From: Echinicola sp. 20G | GTDB lineage: Bacteria; Bacteroidota; Bacteroidia; Cytophagales; Cyclobacteriaceae | DNA length: 64,000 nucleotides | Assembly (NCBI RefSeq): GCF_015533855.1 | Contig: NZ_AP024154.1 | Location: 561,001 to 625,000 of the forward strand | Direction of reading: 5' to 3' | In this document: positions 7,912-16,708 of the stretch, one piece after another | Layout: each line of letters begins with the position of its first letter | How positions within the stretch are numbered: the first letter of the stretch is position 1 | Made by a program: the position numbers and the translations under genes | Notes under the pieces: generated by a model | Told to the model about the DNA's origin: nothing | The model's database searches: none | What the model saw: the letters and a program-made list of their open reading frames with translations, nothing else

Positions 7912-9083
7912 CTTTGAATTAATTTACATTTATAAAAAACACTATAATCGTTCTCTTTTTGTTCATAGTTCAGGTCAAACCATAAATACCGGCCTCCTTC
8001 CACAATGGACATAACTCCTAAGGGATTGGGAACTTGAATATCACTACTAAGCTGCTCTCCTTTCAGTACTTGAAAGTGTGTTTTGTTTAGCTTTCCTACT
8101 TCTTGAAAAAACACATCCATATCATCCTTATGTTGCTCCTGCAATGCTTTCACTTCATCCAATGGCAATCCTTCTGAATATTTTACAAGAAATAAACTGT
8201 CTCTCAAAATATCTAAAGACTGAATCCCTCCGTAATAAAACTGGCTTATGTCAAATTCAAAATCGGTCTTGTCCACTTCAATTCCTTTGGCCTCCACAAA
8301 ATTCTCAATAGGAAAATCAACTGACCAAGCAGGTTTTTCCCAATCCCCTTTCTTGTATCCGTACAACTTGGGTTCATTGCTGAATGCTACGTACAACATA
8401 TCATGATTACTGGCCAAGACGGGCCTCACATAGACATCGTGGTACAATAAATGATCACTGGAAAACTTGCTTACTGCAGGAAAAGGAACAACAGGCAAAA
8501 ACTCTCTGGTCGAAATATCCAAAAACACCAATTGCCTAGATTGAAGCTGATGTTCAATGGACACCCCCAGGTCATTGTACCGGCCCTGAAGTATCGAGAC
8601 AAATCCACCATTCACTCGAACTGTGTTTTTAGCTGACGGCACAATAAAGCGGTAAGAAGGCTGAAAGTCAGGCCTAAAGTGCTGCACCAACTCTCCCTCT
8701 AGATTATATTGAAATTGTCCCTTATTAGAACTCAATAAAAAAGATTCATTATCTACAAAAACGGGCTTTCCTGTATGGTAACTCCCATATTTCCCAGGGC
8801 CTTCCCCTTTCAAAACAAACATTCCAATGACCTGACCTTGATCTGAAAAAGTCACAAACTTTGAAGCGACCTGATCATACGCCAAAAAACACCTTCCGTT
8901 CGGAGAAACATCTTGCAATGCCAGTTTCCCGATGTAATCCACCACAATAGAATCAAACAACTCCAATTCAAAATTATTTTCATGCAGATGGTAAAGGCCT
9001 TCACTTTTTTTTCCGCAGGACATTAAAAAAGTTAGGATTAAAAAAATAGAGCAGGCTAAACGGTAAAACATAAACGAAAACAT
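7908..9083 (-). CDS. DUF4221-type lipoprotein, array member 1
   Basis: A 391-residue predicted lipoprotein starting MFSFMFYRLACSIFLILTFLMSC, with the lipobox cysteine in LMSC at residue 23. The block LELFDSIVVDYIGKLALQD near residues 39-57 aligns with the other two array members. The C-terminal block (ENDYSVFYKCKLIQR) is the most divergent of the three. It is the first gene of the array and overlaps the next by 4 nt (ATGA). No TAnnTTTG element is obvious in the 113-bp gap to ftsY. Function unknown; the length and outer-envelope location fit the family. Confidence 0.75.
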   Translation of the reverse strand: MFSFMFYRLACSIFLILTFLMSCGKKSEGLYHLHENNFELELFDSIVVDYIGKLALQDVSPNGRCFLAYDQVASKFVTFSDQGQVIGMFVLKGEGPGKYGSYHTGKPVFVDNESFLLSSNKGQFQYNLEGELVQHFRPDFQPSYRFIVPSAKNTVRVNGGFVSILQGRYNDLGVSIEHQLQSRQLVFLDISTREFLPVVPFPAVSKFSSDHLLYHDVYVRPVLASNHDMLYVAFSNEPKLYGYKKGDWEKPAWSVDFPIENFVEAKGIEVDKTDFEFDISQFYYGGIQSLDILRDSLFLVKYSEGLPLDEVKALQEQHKDDMDVFFQEVGKLNKTHFQVLKGEQLSSDIQVPNPLGVMSIVEGGRYLWFDLNYEQKENDYSVFYKCKLIQR

Positions 9084-9144
9084 TAGTAAGGAACCGAATC
9101 TATGAAATCCTTAAAATATTACAAAGAAAACTCCAGCTCAAAAA

Positions 9145-9174
9145 AAATCCCCGAAGCGGATACTCCGAGGATTT
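9145..9174 (-). terminator. Terminator of ftsY
   Basis: 12-bp arms 9145-9156 and 9163-9174 with two G-U pairs. The minus strand continues into a T run (9147-9141). It lies 22 nt past the ftsY stop. Confidence 0.8.
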
Positions 9175-9196
9175 CATCTATAATGTAGGTTTACTT

Positions 9197-10156
9197 TTAC
9201 TGTTTTTGTTTGAACAAGGAATCTACAAACTCTGTTCGATTAAAAATCTGTAGATCAGTCATTTTTTCACCGACCCCAATATACTTTACTGGAATTTTGA
9301 ACTGATCTGAAATCCCAATAACGACACCTCCTTTGGCAGTACCGTCAAGCTTGGTAATGGCCAGAGCATTGATCTCGGTAGCTTTGGTAAACTCTTTGGC
9401 TTGAATAAAAGCGTTTTGTCCCGTCGATCCGTCCAACACCAACAAAATTTCATGAGGGGCATCATCTATGAATTTTTGCATTACCCTCTTGATCTTGCTC
9501 AACTCATTCATCAAATTCACCTTGGTATGTAGCCTTCCTGCTGTATCCACGATCACTACATCTGCCTCCATTTCTACTGCTTTCTTGACCGTATCAAATG
9601 CTACAGAAGCAGGGTCTGCGTTCATACCATGAGAGATCACCGGAACACCAACTCTTTCACCCCACAGAATCAATTGATCCACTGCGGCAGCACGGAAAGT
9701 ATCCGCAGCACCCAGCACCACAGATTTCCCTGCAGACTTAAACTGATGCGCCAACTTACCTATCGTGGTGGTTTTCCCTACACCATTCACTCCCACCACC
9801 ATGATCACATAGGGCTTTTTATCTTTGGGCAATTCAAAGTTGGTAAGGTCCTCTAAGTTGCTTTCCTCCAACAAGCCTACGATTTCCTCCCTTAAAATTT
9901 TATCCAGCTCAGCAGTATTGACATATTTATCCCTTGCCACTCTCTCCTCTATTCGCTGGATGACTTTGATGGTCGTGTCCACACCCACATCAGATGTGAT
10001 CAGAACCTCTTCCAGCTCATCAAGTACCTCATCATCTACTTTGGACTTACCAATAACTGCTTTGCCCAGTTTTGAAAAGAGATTTTCACTGGTTTTTTGA
10101 AGACCTTTGTCTAGGCTCTCCTTTTTATCTTTAGAAAAAAATCCAAAAATTCCCAT
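9197..10156 (-). CDS. ftsY: Signal recognition particle receptor FtsY
   Basis: SRP GTPase receptor that docks ribosome-SRP complexes at the inner membrane for co-translational insertion. A short N domain (residues 1-110) is followed by the G domain with P-loop GVNGVGKTTTIGKLA, DTAGR, and TKLDGTAKGG. At 319 aa from the ATG at 10156 (MGIFGFFSKDKKESL) it lacks the long acidic A domain of the E. coli protein but keeps a short amphipathic N-terminus suited to lipid binding. The longer frame to 10189 is rejected because it crosses the terminator-like hairpin that precedes the gene. Last gene of the rpmB-rpmG-DUF4295-ftsY group. Confidence 0.96.
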   Translation of the reverse strand: MGIFGFFSKDKKESLDKGLQKTSENLFSKLGKAVIGKSKVDDEVLDELEEVLITSDVGVDTTIKVIQRIEERVARDKYVNTAELDKILREEIVGLLEESNLEDLTNFELPKDKKPYVIMVVGVNGVGKTTTIGKLAHQFKSAGKSVVLGAADTFRAAAVDQLILWGERVGVPVISHGMNADPASVAFDTVKKAVEMEADVVIVDTAGRLHTKVNLMNELSKIKRVMQKFIDDAPHEILLVLDGSTGQNAFIQAKEFTKATEINALAITKLDGTAKGGVVIGISDQFKIPVKYIGVGEKMTDLQIFNRTEFVDSLFKQKQ

Positions 10157-10191
10157 AGTCTTTAACAAATTAGACCTGAATATAATCATAA

Positions 10192-10221
10192 AATCCCTCC
10201 CGAATTCAATCGAGAGGGATT
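10192..10221 (-). terminator. Hairpin between the DUF4295 gene and ftsY
   Basis: Arms AATCCCTC (10192-10199) and GAGGGATT (10214-10221) plus an inner CGA/TCG pairing. The minus strand continues TTTTATG. It would terminate or attenuate transcription from the ribosomal protein genes into ftsY. Confidence 0.65.
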
Positions 10222-10253
10222 ATCCTTTTTGCATTACGATTAAAGCAAGGCAA

Positions 10254-10406
10254 TTATTTTGCAAGGGTATCCTTCACCTCAGTGGTGGGTACCATCTCTT
10301 CTCTGAAAGTGTATGCTCCGGTTTTCTCAGACTTTACTGCCTTGATCACCTTTGCATAAGTTACACCACCTTCTTTTTTCAGGGTCGCTACTACTTTCTT
10401 AGCCAT
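10254..10406 (-). CDS. DUF4295 small basic protein
   Basis: A 50-residue protein, MAKKVVATLKKEGGVTYAKV at its start and KDTLAK at its end, with many lysines. It matches the DUF4295 family, a very short conserved Bacteroidota protein encoded directly after rpmG. Its size, charge and constant place beside L28 and L33 suggest a ribosome-associated role, but none is established as far as I know. It starts 48 nt after rpmG ends, in the same transcription unit. Confidence 0.85.
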   Translation of the reverse strand: MAKKVVATLKKEGGVTYAKVIKAVKSEKTGAYTFREEMVPTTEVKDTLAK

Positions 10407-10454
10407 ATCTTTTAGGTTTTATCGTCAAGCCTAAGGCCTAACAGTTCCTTAAAA

Positions 10455-10637
10455 TTATTTAATTTCTTTATGAACCGTTACTTTCTTAAGGATTGGGTTA
10501 TATTTCTTAAGCTCCAATCTCTCAGTAGTGTTCTTACGGTTTTTTGTTGTGATATATCTTGAAGTGCCTGGAACACCACTTGTTTTGTGCTCTGTACATT
10601 CCAAAATCACTTGAACTCTGTTTCCTTTCTTAGCCAT
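10455..10637 (-). CDS. rpmG: Large ribosomal subunit protein bL33
   Basis: A 60-residue basic protein starting [18 protein letters not shown], containing the bL33 signature around [21 protein letters not shown] and ending in KEIK. Only one cysteine is present (residue 14), so the zinc ribbon CxxC pairs of the zinc-binding paralogue are missing: this is the zinc-independent (C-minus) type. It lies 30 nt after rpmB, in the usual rpmB-rpmG order, and acts in the 50S subunit near the E site. Confidence 0.95.
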   Translation of the reverse strand: MAKKGNRVQVILECTEHKTSGVPGTSRYITTKNRKNTTERLELKKYNPILKKVTVHKEIK

Positions 10638-10667
10638 CGCTCTATCTATTTATTGATTCGGAAATGA

Positions 10668-10910
10668 TTATTTAATGATAATGTGTCCTTCTGCTTGAGC
10701 TTCTTTCAAAACAGCGCTGATGCCTTTCTTATTGATAGTTCTCAATGCTTTTGAAGAAACCTTCAACGTGATCCAAGCATCCTCTTCTGGCACGTAGAAA
10801 CTTTTCTTGTGCAAGTTAGGATAAAACTTACGCTTGGTCTTGTTGTTCGCGTGCGATACATTATTACCTACTCGAGGTCTTTTACCGGTGATGTCACAAA
10901 CTTTTGCCAT
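10668..10910 (-). CDS. rpmB: Large ribosomal subunit protein bL28
   Basis: An 80-residue protein starting [21 protein letters not shown], the standard bL28 N-terminus, with the basic middle [20 protein letters not shown]. It has a single cysteine and no CxxC pairs, so it is the zinc-independent form, matching the neighbouring bL33. It is the promoter-proximal gene of rpmB-rpmG-DUF4295-ftsY. The upstream region contains GATATTTG, one base from the TAnnTTTG consensus. Confidence 0.96.
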   Translation of the reverse strand: MAKVCDITGKRPRVGNNVSHANNKTKRKFYPNLHKKSFYVPEEDAWITLKVSSKALRTINKKGISAVLKEAQAEGHIIIK

Positions 10911-11114
10911 GATATATGATCGTAATTTTTAAGACGTTTTTCTAATTGAGTTTGCAAATATCGGAAGTTTTCGGGAATAACCAAAAGAGCTGCCAAAAAT
11001 TATTCGCTAAATGATTGTTATTCATTGAGCTTACTACATCGCTCCTAATCTATCGACCAGAAATGACACTATGGCAACTTTTTTGCTCCACTTCTTATAT
11101 CTAAAGGCTTTCCT

Positions 11115-11122
11115 TATATTTG
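11115..11122 (+). promoter_or_regulatory. Predicted -7 promoter element (TATATTTG) of rocD
   Basis: An exact TAnnTTTG match 43 nt upstream of the rocD ATG; transcription would start near 11128. No -33 TTG at the expected 17-23 nt spacing. Confidence 0.45.
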
Positions 11123-11165
11123 ACTATATAAGAAAACCCAAATATACAACAAAAAAATTAAGGTT

Positions 11166-12407
11166 ATGATTGAATCCATTACATCCAGCAAACAAGCTAT
11201 CGATTTAGAAAACAAGTACGGTGCTCACAATTACCACCCACTGCCTGTAGTATTATCTAAAGGAGAGGGAGTATACATGTGGGATGTAGAAGGAAAAAAA
11301 TACTACGACTTTTTATCTTCCTACTCAGCTGTCAATCAAGGTCACTGCCACCCCAGGATAATGGAAACACTGGTAGAACAAGCCGGAACGCTCACCCTTA
11401 CCTCTAGAGCATTTCACAATGATGTACTTGGTCCTTTTGAAAAATTCCTCAGTGAATACTTCGGCTATGACAAAGTGCTGCCAATGAACACCGGCGTGGA
11501 AGGCGTTGAAACGGCGATTAAAATCGCGAGAAAATGGGGCTATGAAAAGAAAGGAATCCCTGAAAACCAAGGAACCATCATCGTAGCTGAAAACAATTTT
11601 CACGGAAGGACCACTACTGTCATTTCGTTTTCCAATGACGAAAATGCAAGAAAGAATTTTGGACCTTATACTCCGGGCTTTATCTCCATTCCTTACGATG
11701 ACACCGAAGCACTTGAGGAAGTACTCAAAACACATGACAACATTATAGGCTACTTAGTAGAGCCCATTCAAGGGGAAGCAGGCGTATATGTCCCCAAAGA
11801 TGGTTATCTAAAAGAAGTTTCAACCATATGCAAGAAGCACGGTGTTTTATTTATAGCTGACGAAATCCAGACAGGAATCGCTAGAACCGGCAAAATACTT
11901 GCCTGTGATCATGAAGAAGTCAAACCAGACATGTTGATCTTAGGCAAAGCTATCTCAGGAGGCTTCTATCCAGTTTCGGCAGTATTGGCTGATGACGAAA
12001 TAATGGAAGTGATTTTACCAGGCCAACACGGATCAACATTTGGGGGCAACCCACTGGGAGCCAAAGTCGCCATGACTGCATTGAATGTAGTCAAAGATGA
12101 AAATCTAGCTGAAAATGCAGAAAAACTAGGTGAATTATTCAGAGCTAGAATCCAAAAGCTGGTGGACAAGTCTCCATTTGTAAAACTTGTTAGAGGAAAA
12201 GGTTTACTAAATGCAGTTGTCATTAACGACTCCGAAGACAGTGATACGGCCTGGAATATTTGCCTTGCCCTTAAAGAGAATGGACTATTGGCCAAGCCAA
12301 CCCATGGAAACATCATCAGGTTTGCCCCGCCATTGGTTATCACAGAAGAACAAATCCACGAATGTTGTGACATCATTGAAAAAACAATCTCTGAATTCAA
12401 ACATTAA
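11166..12407 (+). CDS. rocD: Ornithine--oxo-acid transaminase
   Basis: PLP-dependent class III aminotransferase that converts ornithine and 2-oxoglutarate to glutamate semialdehyde and glutamate, linking arginine breakdown to proline and glutamate. The 413-residue length is normal. Visible motifs are [19 protein letters not shown], the FHGRT loop, [25 protein letters not shown] with the PLP-binding Asp, and [15 protein letters not shown] with the Schiff-base lysine. TGVEGVE is typical of ornithine aminotransferases rather than acetylornithine enzymes. It is a single gene with its own promoter and terminator, divergent from rpmB. Confidence 0.93.
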   Translation: MIESITSSKQAIDLENKYGAHNYHPLPVVLSKGEGVYMWDVEGKKYYDFLSSYSAVNQGHCHPRIMETLVEQAGTLTLTSRAFHNDVLGPFEKFLSEYFGYDKVLPMNTGVEGVETAIKIARKWGYEKKGIPENQGTIIVAENNFHGRTTTVISFSNDENARKNFGPYTPGFISIPYDDTEALEEVLKTHDNIIGYLVEPIQGEAGVYVPKDGYLKEVSTICKKHGVLFIADEIQTGIARTGKILACDHEEVKPDMLILGKAISGGFYPVSAVLADDEIMEVILPGQHGSTFGGNPLGAKVAMTALNVVKDENLAENAEKLGELFRARIQKLVDKSPFVKLVRGKGLLNAVVINDSEDSDTAWNICLALKENGLLAKPTHGNIIRFAPPLVITEEQIHECCDIIEKTISEFKH

Positions 12408-12428
12408 CAATGACGGTAAATTTTTCAG

Positions 12429-12458
12429 AAGCCCAGTGCTATTAAAAGTACTGGGCTT
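12429..12458 (+). terminator. Terminator of rocD
   Basis: 12-bp arms 12429-12440 and 12447-12458 (AAGCCCAGTGCT with AGTACTGGGCTT, one G-U pair), followed by TATTATT. It lies 21 nt past the rocD stop. Confidence 0.8.
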
Positions 12459-12576
12459 TATTATTGAACAAAACAAAGCCTCCCCTCCTTACTTCCCCAA
12501 CATAAAAAACCAACACCATATAATTATATAAACATCAACATCTAATAACCCTACCCTATAAGACCATAGTTTTTCT

Positions 12577-12584
12577 TAAATTTG
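12577..12584 (+). promoter_or_regulatory. Predicted -7 promoter element (TAAATTTG) of hemB
   Basis: An exact TAnnTTTG match 28 nt upstream of the hemB ATG; transcription would start near 12590. No clear -33 TTG. Confidence 0.5.
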
Positions 12585-12612
12585 CGCAACATTAAATAAA
12601 TCACTTCCCCTT

Positions 12613-13581
12613 ATGCATAGAAGACCAAGAAGAAATCGAAAATCACCAGTCATCCGAAGCATGATTGAAGAAACAAGGCTTTCTGTGAAAGATTTCATCT
12701 TTCCAATATTTGTGATCGATGGAAACAACAAAAAAGAAGAAGTCTCTTCTATGCCAGGAATCTATAGGTATTCCATAGACCTTCTTTTAAAAGAGATTGA
12801 AGAGTGCATGAAGTTAGGCATCAAAGCATTTGACATTTTCCCTGCCTACCCTGAAGACAAAAAGGATAAATACGCTTCTGAAAGCTATAATCCAGAGACA
12901 TTCTATCTTCAAGCCATCCACCAGGCCAAAAATGCATTCCCAGAAGCATGCATCATGACAGATGTAGCCATGGACCCGTATAGCTCCGATGGACATGATG
13001 GGATAGTGGAAAACGGTAAAATCCTCAATGATGAAACCTTGGAAATTTTGGGCAAAATGGCAGTAGCCCAAGCTCAAGCAGGCGCTGACATCATCGGCCC
13101 TTCTGACATGATGGATGGACGGGTCGCTTATCTTAGAGAGTCTTTGGACATTGCAGGTTTCAAAGAAACCTCCATCATGTCCTACACTGCCAAATACGCC
13201 AGTGCTTTTTATAACCCATTTAGAGATGCATTGGACTCAGCCCCAAAAGCAGGTGACAAAAAAACCTACCAAATGGATCCTGCCAACCTCAATGAAGCCT
13301 TAATAGAAGCAGAACTTGATGAACTAGAGGGAGCCGACTTCCTAATGATTAAACCAGCCTTGGCCTATCTTGACGTCATCAAACTCCTTAAAGAAAATTC
13401 ACAACTCCCTATTGCCGCTTACAATGTCAGCGGGGAATACTCCATGATCAAGGCAGCAGGAGAAAAAGGTTGGCTGGACAGTGAAAAAGTAATGCTCGAA
13501 TCCCTGCTAAGCATAAAGCGAGCTGGCGCAAGCATTATCTTAAGCTACTTTGCCAAGGAATTTGCCCAACTAGTCAAATAA
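12613..13581 (+). CDS. hemB: Porphobilinogen synthase (delta-aminolevulinate dehydratase)
   Basis: Condenses two 5-aminolevulinate molecules into porphobilinogen in tetrapyrrole synthesis. 322 aa, normal length. The two active-site lysines are in MSYTAKYASAFYNPF (K194) and LMIKPAL (K247). The metal-site segment at 117-130 reads DVAMDPYSSDGHDG: the cysteines of zinc-dependent enzymes are replaced by Ala and Asp, so this is the magnesium/zinc-independent type. Monocistronic with its own promoter and terminator. Two other tetrapyrrole genes in the window (hemD, hemW) are far away, so the pathway is not clustered here. Confidence 0.96.
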   Translation: MHRRPRRNRKSPVIRSMIEETRLSVKDFIFPIFVIDGNNKKEEVSSMPGIYRYSIDLLLKEIEECMKLGIKAFDIFPAYPEDKKDKYASESYNPETFYLQAIHQAKNAFPEACIMTDVAMDPYSSDGHDGIVENGKILNDETLEILGKMAVAQAQAGADIIGPSDMMDGRVAYLRESLDIAGFKETSIMSYTAKYASAFYNPFRDALDSAPKAGDKKTYQMDPANLNEALIEAELDELEGADFLMIKPALAYLDVIKLLKENSQLPIAAYNVSGEYSMIKAAGEKGWLDSEKVMLESLLSIKRAGASIILSYFAKEFAQLVK

Positions 13582-13605
13582 TACTCAACACAAGACTTAG
13601 TTTCG

Positions 13606-13634
13606 AAGCCAATCATTTTAGGAATGATTGGCTT
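13606..13634 (+). terminator. Terminator of hemB
   Basis: Perfect 12-bp arms AAGCCAATCATT (13606-13617) and AATGATTGGCTT (13623-13634) followed by TTT. It lies 24 nt past the stop. Confidence 0.85.
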
Positions 13635-14011
13635 TTTAATTTTTCCCATAAAATTCCAACCACCTCCCCACCACTTTTCATGTTTTTCTATAAAACCGGT
13701 TATCATAAACACCGACAACACCAAATTCCTTCCTACAAAAATAAATACTGAAAAAGGACCAATAACCAATATTTTCATACCTCACCACTACTTTATATTG
13801 CAATTAGAATAAAAAATAGAATTTTTCTCCACACGACTGAGTTAAGCAACACATTCAACTGCCATTACTACAAATCCGTTGTAAAAAATTTCAAATATTA
13901 TTATAGTTACAAAAAACACCTGCAATTTCAATTTTCACAACATTTTTAACTTTTTAAGCTATTAAACAACCTATATATATCTTCATTTATGAATTATTAT
14001 CAATTATTGGT

Positions 14012-14043
14012 TTGTTTTTTTACATAAAAAATATTTACCTTTA
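14012..14043 (+). promoter_or_regulatory. Predicted amtB promoter (TTG-N21-TACCTTTA)
   Basis: TTG at 14012-14014 and TACCTTTA at 14036-14043, one base off the TAnnTTTG consensus, with 21-nt spacing. Transcription would start near 14049, leaving a leader of about 60 nt. Confidence 0.4.
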
Positions 14044-14109
14044 GAATATTATAAATTCACTAACCCATAAAAAATTTCGAAAAATAAGTCTATCTAAACA
14101 TTCAACTTT

Positions 14110-15420
14110 ATGAAATGGAGTTTTAACGACCTAGCCCAGGTAAGTACAGAAGCCCTGACTCAGGGAGCAGATTTAACTGCTGACATCACCCAAAACTTAC
14201 TAACAACAAACAATGTGTGGATGATGCTATCCACAGCCCTCGTTTTCATTATGCACCTTGGTTTTGCAGGTGTAGAAGCTGGATTTGGCCAAGCCAAAAA
14301 CACAGTTAACATTCTTTTTAAGAATACCATCACCCCAATCATTGGATTAATGACCTACGCACTTTGCGGGTTCTTTTTAATGTACCCAGGTTTTGATGTA
14401 CCAGGATGGTTTGGGTTTGACGGAGCAGGCTGGAGCATGTTCTGGTTTTCTCCTGCAGACGCAGACGTAACTGCTGGTTATGCTGATGGTGGTTATACTT
14501 ATTGGACAGACTTCTTGTTCCAAGCCATGTTTGCCGCCACTGCCGCCACCATCGTATCTGGAGCCATTGCCGAAAGGGTAAAACTTTGGGCCTACCTGCT
14601 TTTTACAGTAATCTATGTAGGTATTGTATACCCTATCATCGGAAGCTGGAAATGGGGCGGAGGAGTCCTTGACGATTGGGGCTTTTATGATTTTGCAGGA
14701 TCCACGCTAGTCCATTCTGTGGGTGGCTGGGGAGCTCTCGCAGGGGTAATCCTAGTAGGCCCTCGTATTGGTAAATATGTGAATGGCAAAACTGTTGATA
14801 AACCAGGAGCAAGTGTTCCTCTTGCGGTAATCGGTGTTTTCTTACTATGGTTAGGATGGTTCGGCTTTAACGGCGGTTCTGTTCTTTCTGCCGACCCTGC
14901 TTTGGTTTCATTTGTATTGGTAACTACTTGTCTTGCTGCTTGTGCAGGTGGTCTAGGAGGCTTCCTTGCTGGATACTTTGTATTCAAAAGACTAGATCTT
15001 GGAATGGTGCTGAACGGTATCCTTGCAGGCTTGGTGGGCATTACTGCCGGAGCCGATGTAATCAACCCAGGGCCAGCCATCATTGTAGGCTTTGTAGCAG
15101 GCATTTTAGTAGTACTTTCAGCTGTACTCCTTGACAAATTAAAGCTTGACGATGTAGTAGGTGCTGTATCGGTTCACTTGACTTGTGGAATCTGGGGAAC
15201 ACTTGCTGTAGGTATCTTCTCAACTAATCCTGACCACTCATTTATCACCCAATTGACTGGAGTAGTAATCTGTGGAATTACCGCCTTCATTTGCGCATTT
15301 GTTATCTTCTACCTACTTAAAATAACCGTAGGCATCAGAGTATCTGAAGAACATGAAAAAACTGGCTTGGATTCTCATGAGCACGGTATCAGAGGATACA
15401 CTATCGTTTACGACGAATAA
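14110..15420 (+). CDS. amtB: Ammonium transporter AmtB
   Basis: Inner-membrane Amt/Mep/Rh channel for ammonium uptake. 436 aa with about eleven hydrophobic segments from residue 34 on. The twin pore histidines are H202 (STLVHSVGGWGALAG) and H356 (SVHLTCGIWGTLAVG). The conserved GAIAERVKLWAY motif is near residue 151. The N-terminus is a 30-residue hydrophilic periplasmic segment rather than an obvious cleaved signal peptide. The C-terminal tail keeps HGIRGYTIVYDE, which in other Amt proteins contacts the PII protein GlnK. No glnK gene is adjacent. A porin gene follows after a terminator. Confidence 0.96.
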   Translation: MKWSFNDLAQVSTEALTQGADLTADITQNLLTTNNVWMMLSTALVFIMHLGFAGVEAGFGQAKNTVNILFKNTITPIIGLMTYALCGFFLMYPGFDVPGWFGFDGAGWSMFWFSPADADVTAGYADGGYTYWTDFLFQAMFAATAATIVSGAIAERVKLWAYLLFTVIYVGIVYPIIGSWKWGGGVLDDWGFYDFAGSTLVHSVGGWGALAGVILVGPRIGKYVNGKTVDKPGASVPLAVIGVFLLWLGWFGFNGGSVLSADPALVSFVLVTTCLAACAGGLGGFLAGYFVFKRLDLGMVLNGILAGLVGITAGADVINPGPAIIVGFVAGILVVLSAVLLDKLKLDDVVGAVSVHLTCGIWGTLAVGIFSTNPDHSFITQLTGVVICGITAFICAFVIFYLLKITVGIRVSEEHEKTGLDSHEHGIRGYTIVYDE

Positions 15421-15454
15421 GACATTACCACAACAACCACTATACAACCAAAAG

Positions 15455-15501
15455 ACCCTGCCCAATCGAAAAAACGCCAATCTCTTCTGCTTGGGCAGGG
15501 T
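15455..15501 (+). terminator. Terminator between amtB and the porin gene
   Basis: 11-bp arms ACCCTGCCCAA (15455-15465) and TTGGGCAGGGT (15491-15501) with a 25-nt loop, followed by TTATTTATT. The long loop may make it leaky. Confidence 0.7.
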
Positions 15502-15547
15502 TTATTTATTAGCTAATCCTAACAATCAACTAATAATCTAAAGTAAA

Positions 15548-16708
15548 ATGAAAAAACTTCAACTACTAATTGTATTACTCTTTTTAGGCTCTTTTACCAC
15601 AGTAATGGCCCAAGATTTATCAAAAGTAAGTATTTCTGGATCTGTTGACGCCTATTATAGAACTAACTTTGGCGCTCCTAATAAGGGAGAATATGCACAA
15701 GCACCCGCTACGTCTTTTGCCAATTTACCAGGCTTTGCACTTGGCATGGCCAACATTATCGCTGCCTATGAAGGAGAAAAAGTAGGATTTGTAGCTGACT
15801 TGGTTTTTGGGCCTAGAGGTGAAGATGCTGTTTTTGGCTCTCCTATGTATGCAGGAGGAATGGCCGGAAGCTCCCAAATCGTTAACCAATTGTACATGTA
15901 CTGGAATGTAAGCGACGGAGTAACCTTAACCCTAGGTAACTTCAACACCTTTTTGGGTTACGAAGTAATTTCTCCAACCGCCAACTTCAACTATTCCACT
16001 TCCTACATGTTCTCTTATGGTCCTTTCTCTCACACTGGCCTAAAAGCAGATTTTGCCCTTTCCGACAACTGGTCATTTATGGCTGCGGTGATGAACCCAA
16101 CTGACATGACAGAATTCAACTTGGCAGGAACTTACACAGTAGGCGCTCAGTTAGGATACACCAATGATAACGGAGGAACTTGGTTAAACCTGGTTTATGG
16201 CGACCAAGATGGAAAACTGGATGAGGACTTCCCTATTGCGACAGGAGACATGTCCGCTGGTAGCACTTTCCAAATTGACCTAACCACTGGTTATGATGTT
16301 TCTGAATCTGTATATGTAGGCTTAAACGCTACCTATAACACCACAGCAGCTGGCGAATCCTATAACGGAAGTAGCATCTCTGACATGGACGGCGATGGTT
16401 CTGGGTTTTATGGTGTAGCAGGATATCTTCAAGCTGCCACTTCTGAGAAATTTGCAGTAGGCTTAAGAGGAGAATATTTTAACGTATTCAATAGTGGCCT
16501 AGATGGCGTAGTTGGCTTAGACGATGCTGGAGACGGAAGTGTATTTGCAGTTACCTTGTCCGGAAATGCTAAAATAACTGAAAACTTTACCCTGATTCCA
16601 GAAGTAAGACTGGACTCAATGTCTGAAGAAGATTTCTTCTTAAACAATGACTTGGCAGGATCTAAAAGCTTGTCATCATTCTTACTAGCAGCCGTATTCT
16701 CTTTCTAA
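15548..16708 (+). CDS. OmpL-like outer-membrane beta-barrel porin (bbp2 type)
   Basis: A 386-residue protein with signal peptide MKKLQLLIVLLFLGSFTTVMAQ, cleaved about residue 22. It is followed by alternating beta-strands starting VSISGSVDAYYRTNFGAP and containing NFNTFLGYEVISP; the C-terminus ends in aromatic F (LAAVFSF), as outer-membrane barrels do. This layout fits the putative beta-barrel porin-2 (OmpL-like) family. Position 127 nt after amtB suggests a role in letting ammonium or amino compounds through the outer membrane (inference). A terminator-like hairpin separates the two, so co-transcription is uncertain. Substrate unknown. Confidence 0.8.
   Translation: MKKLQLLIVLLFLGSFTTVMAQDLSKVSISGSVDAYYRTNFGAPNKGEYAQAPATSFANLPGFALGMANIIAAYEGEKVGFVADLVFGPRGEDAVFGSPMYAGGMAGSSQIVNQLYMYWNVSDGVTLTLGNFNTFLGYEVISPTANFNYSTSYMFSYGPFSHTGLKADFALSDNWSFMAAVMNPTDMTEFNLAGTYTVGAQLGYTNDNGGTWLNLVYGDQDGKLDEDFPIATGDMSAGSTFQIDLTTGYDVSESVYVGLNATYNTTAAGESYNGSSISDMDGDGSGFYGVAGYLQAATSEKFAVGLRGEYFNVFNSGLDGVVGLDDAGDGSVFAVTLSGNAKITENFTLIPEVRLDSMSEEDFFLNNDLAGSKSLSSFLLAAVFSF

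Larger units (their letters stand above)
13582..14109. other. 528-bp non-coding stretch before amtB
   Basis: It contains the hemB terminator (13606-13634) and, at its right end, the putative amtB promoter (14012-14043). The 370 bp between them are very AT-rich, with no conserved reading frame, tRNA or hairpin of note. The long leader could hold nitrogen-responsive operators, but I see no recognisable one. Confidence 0.6.

Noticed and set aside
9629..10100. Plus-strand reading frames over ftsY (serine-rich)
   Set aside because: Antisense shadows of the well-supported ftsY gene with biased composition.
10192..10221. Attenuator or riboswitch before ftsY
   Set aside because: Only one stem with a T run is present and no alternative anti-terminator pairing was seen, so it is called a terminator-like hairpin.
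13582..13812. Short reading frames on both strands over the hemB terminator region (e.g. 13624-13812 plus)
   Set aside because: They cross the terminator stem, have no conserved or signal-like sequence and are AT-rich chance frames.
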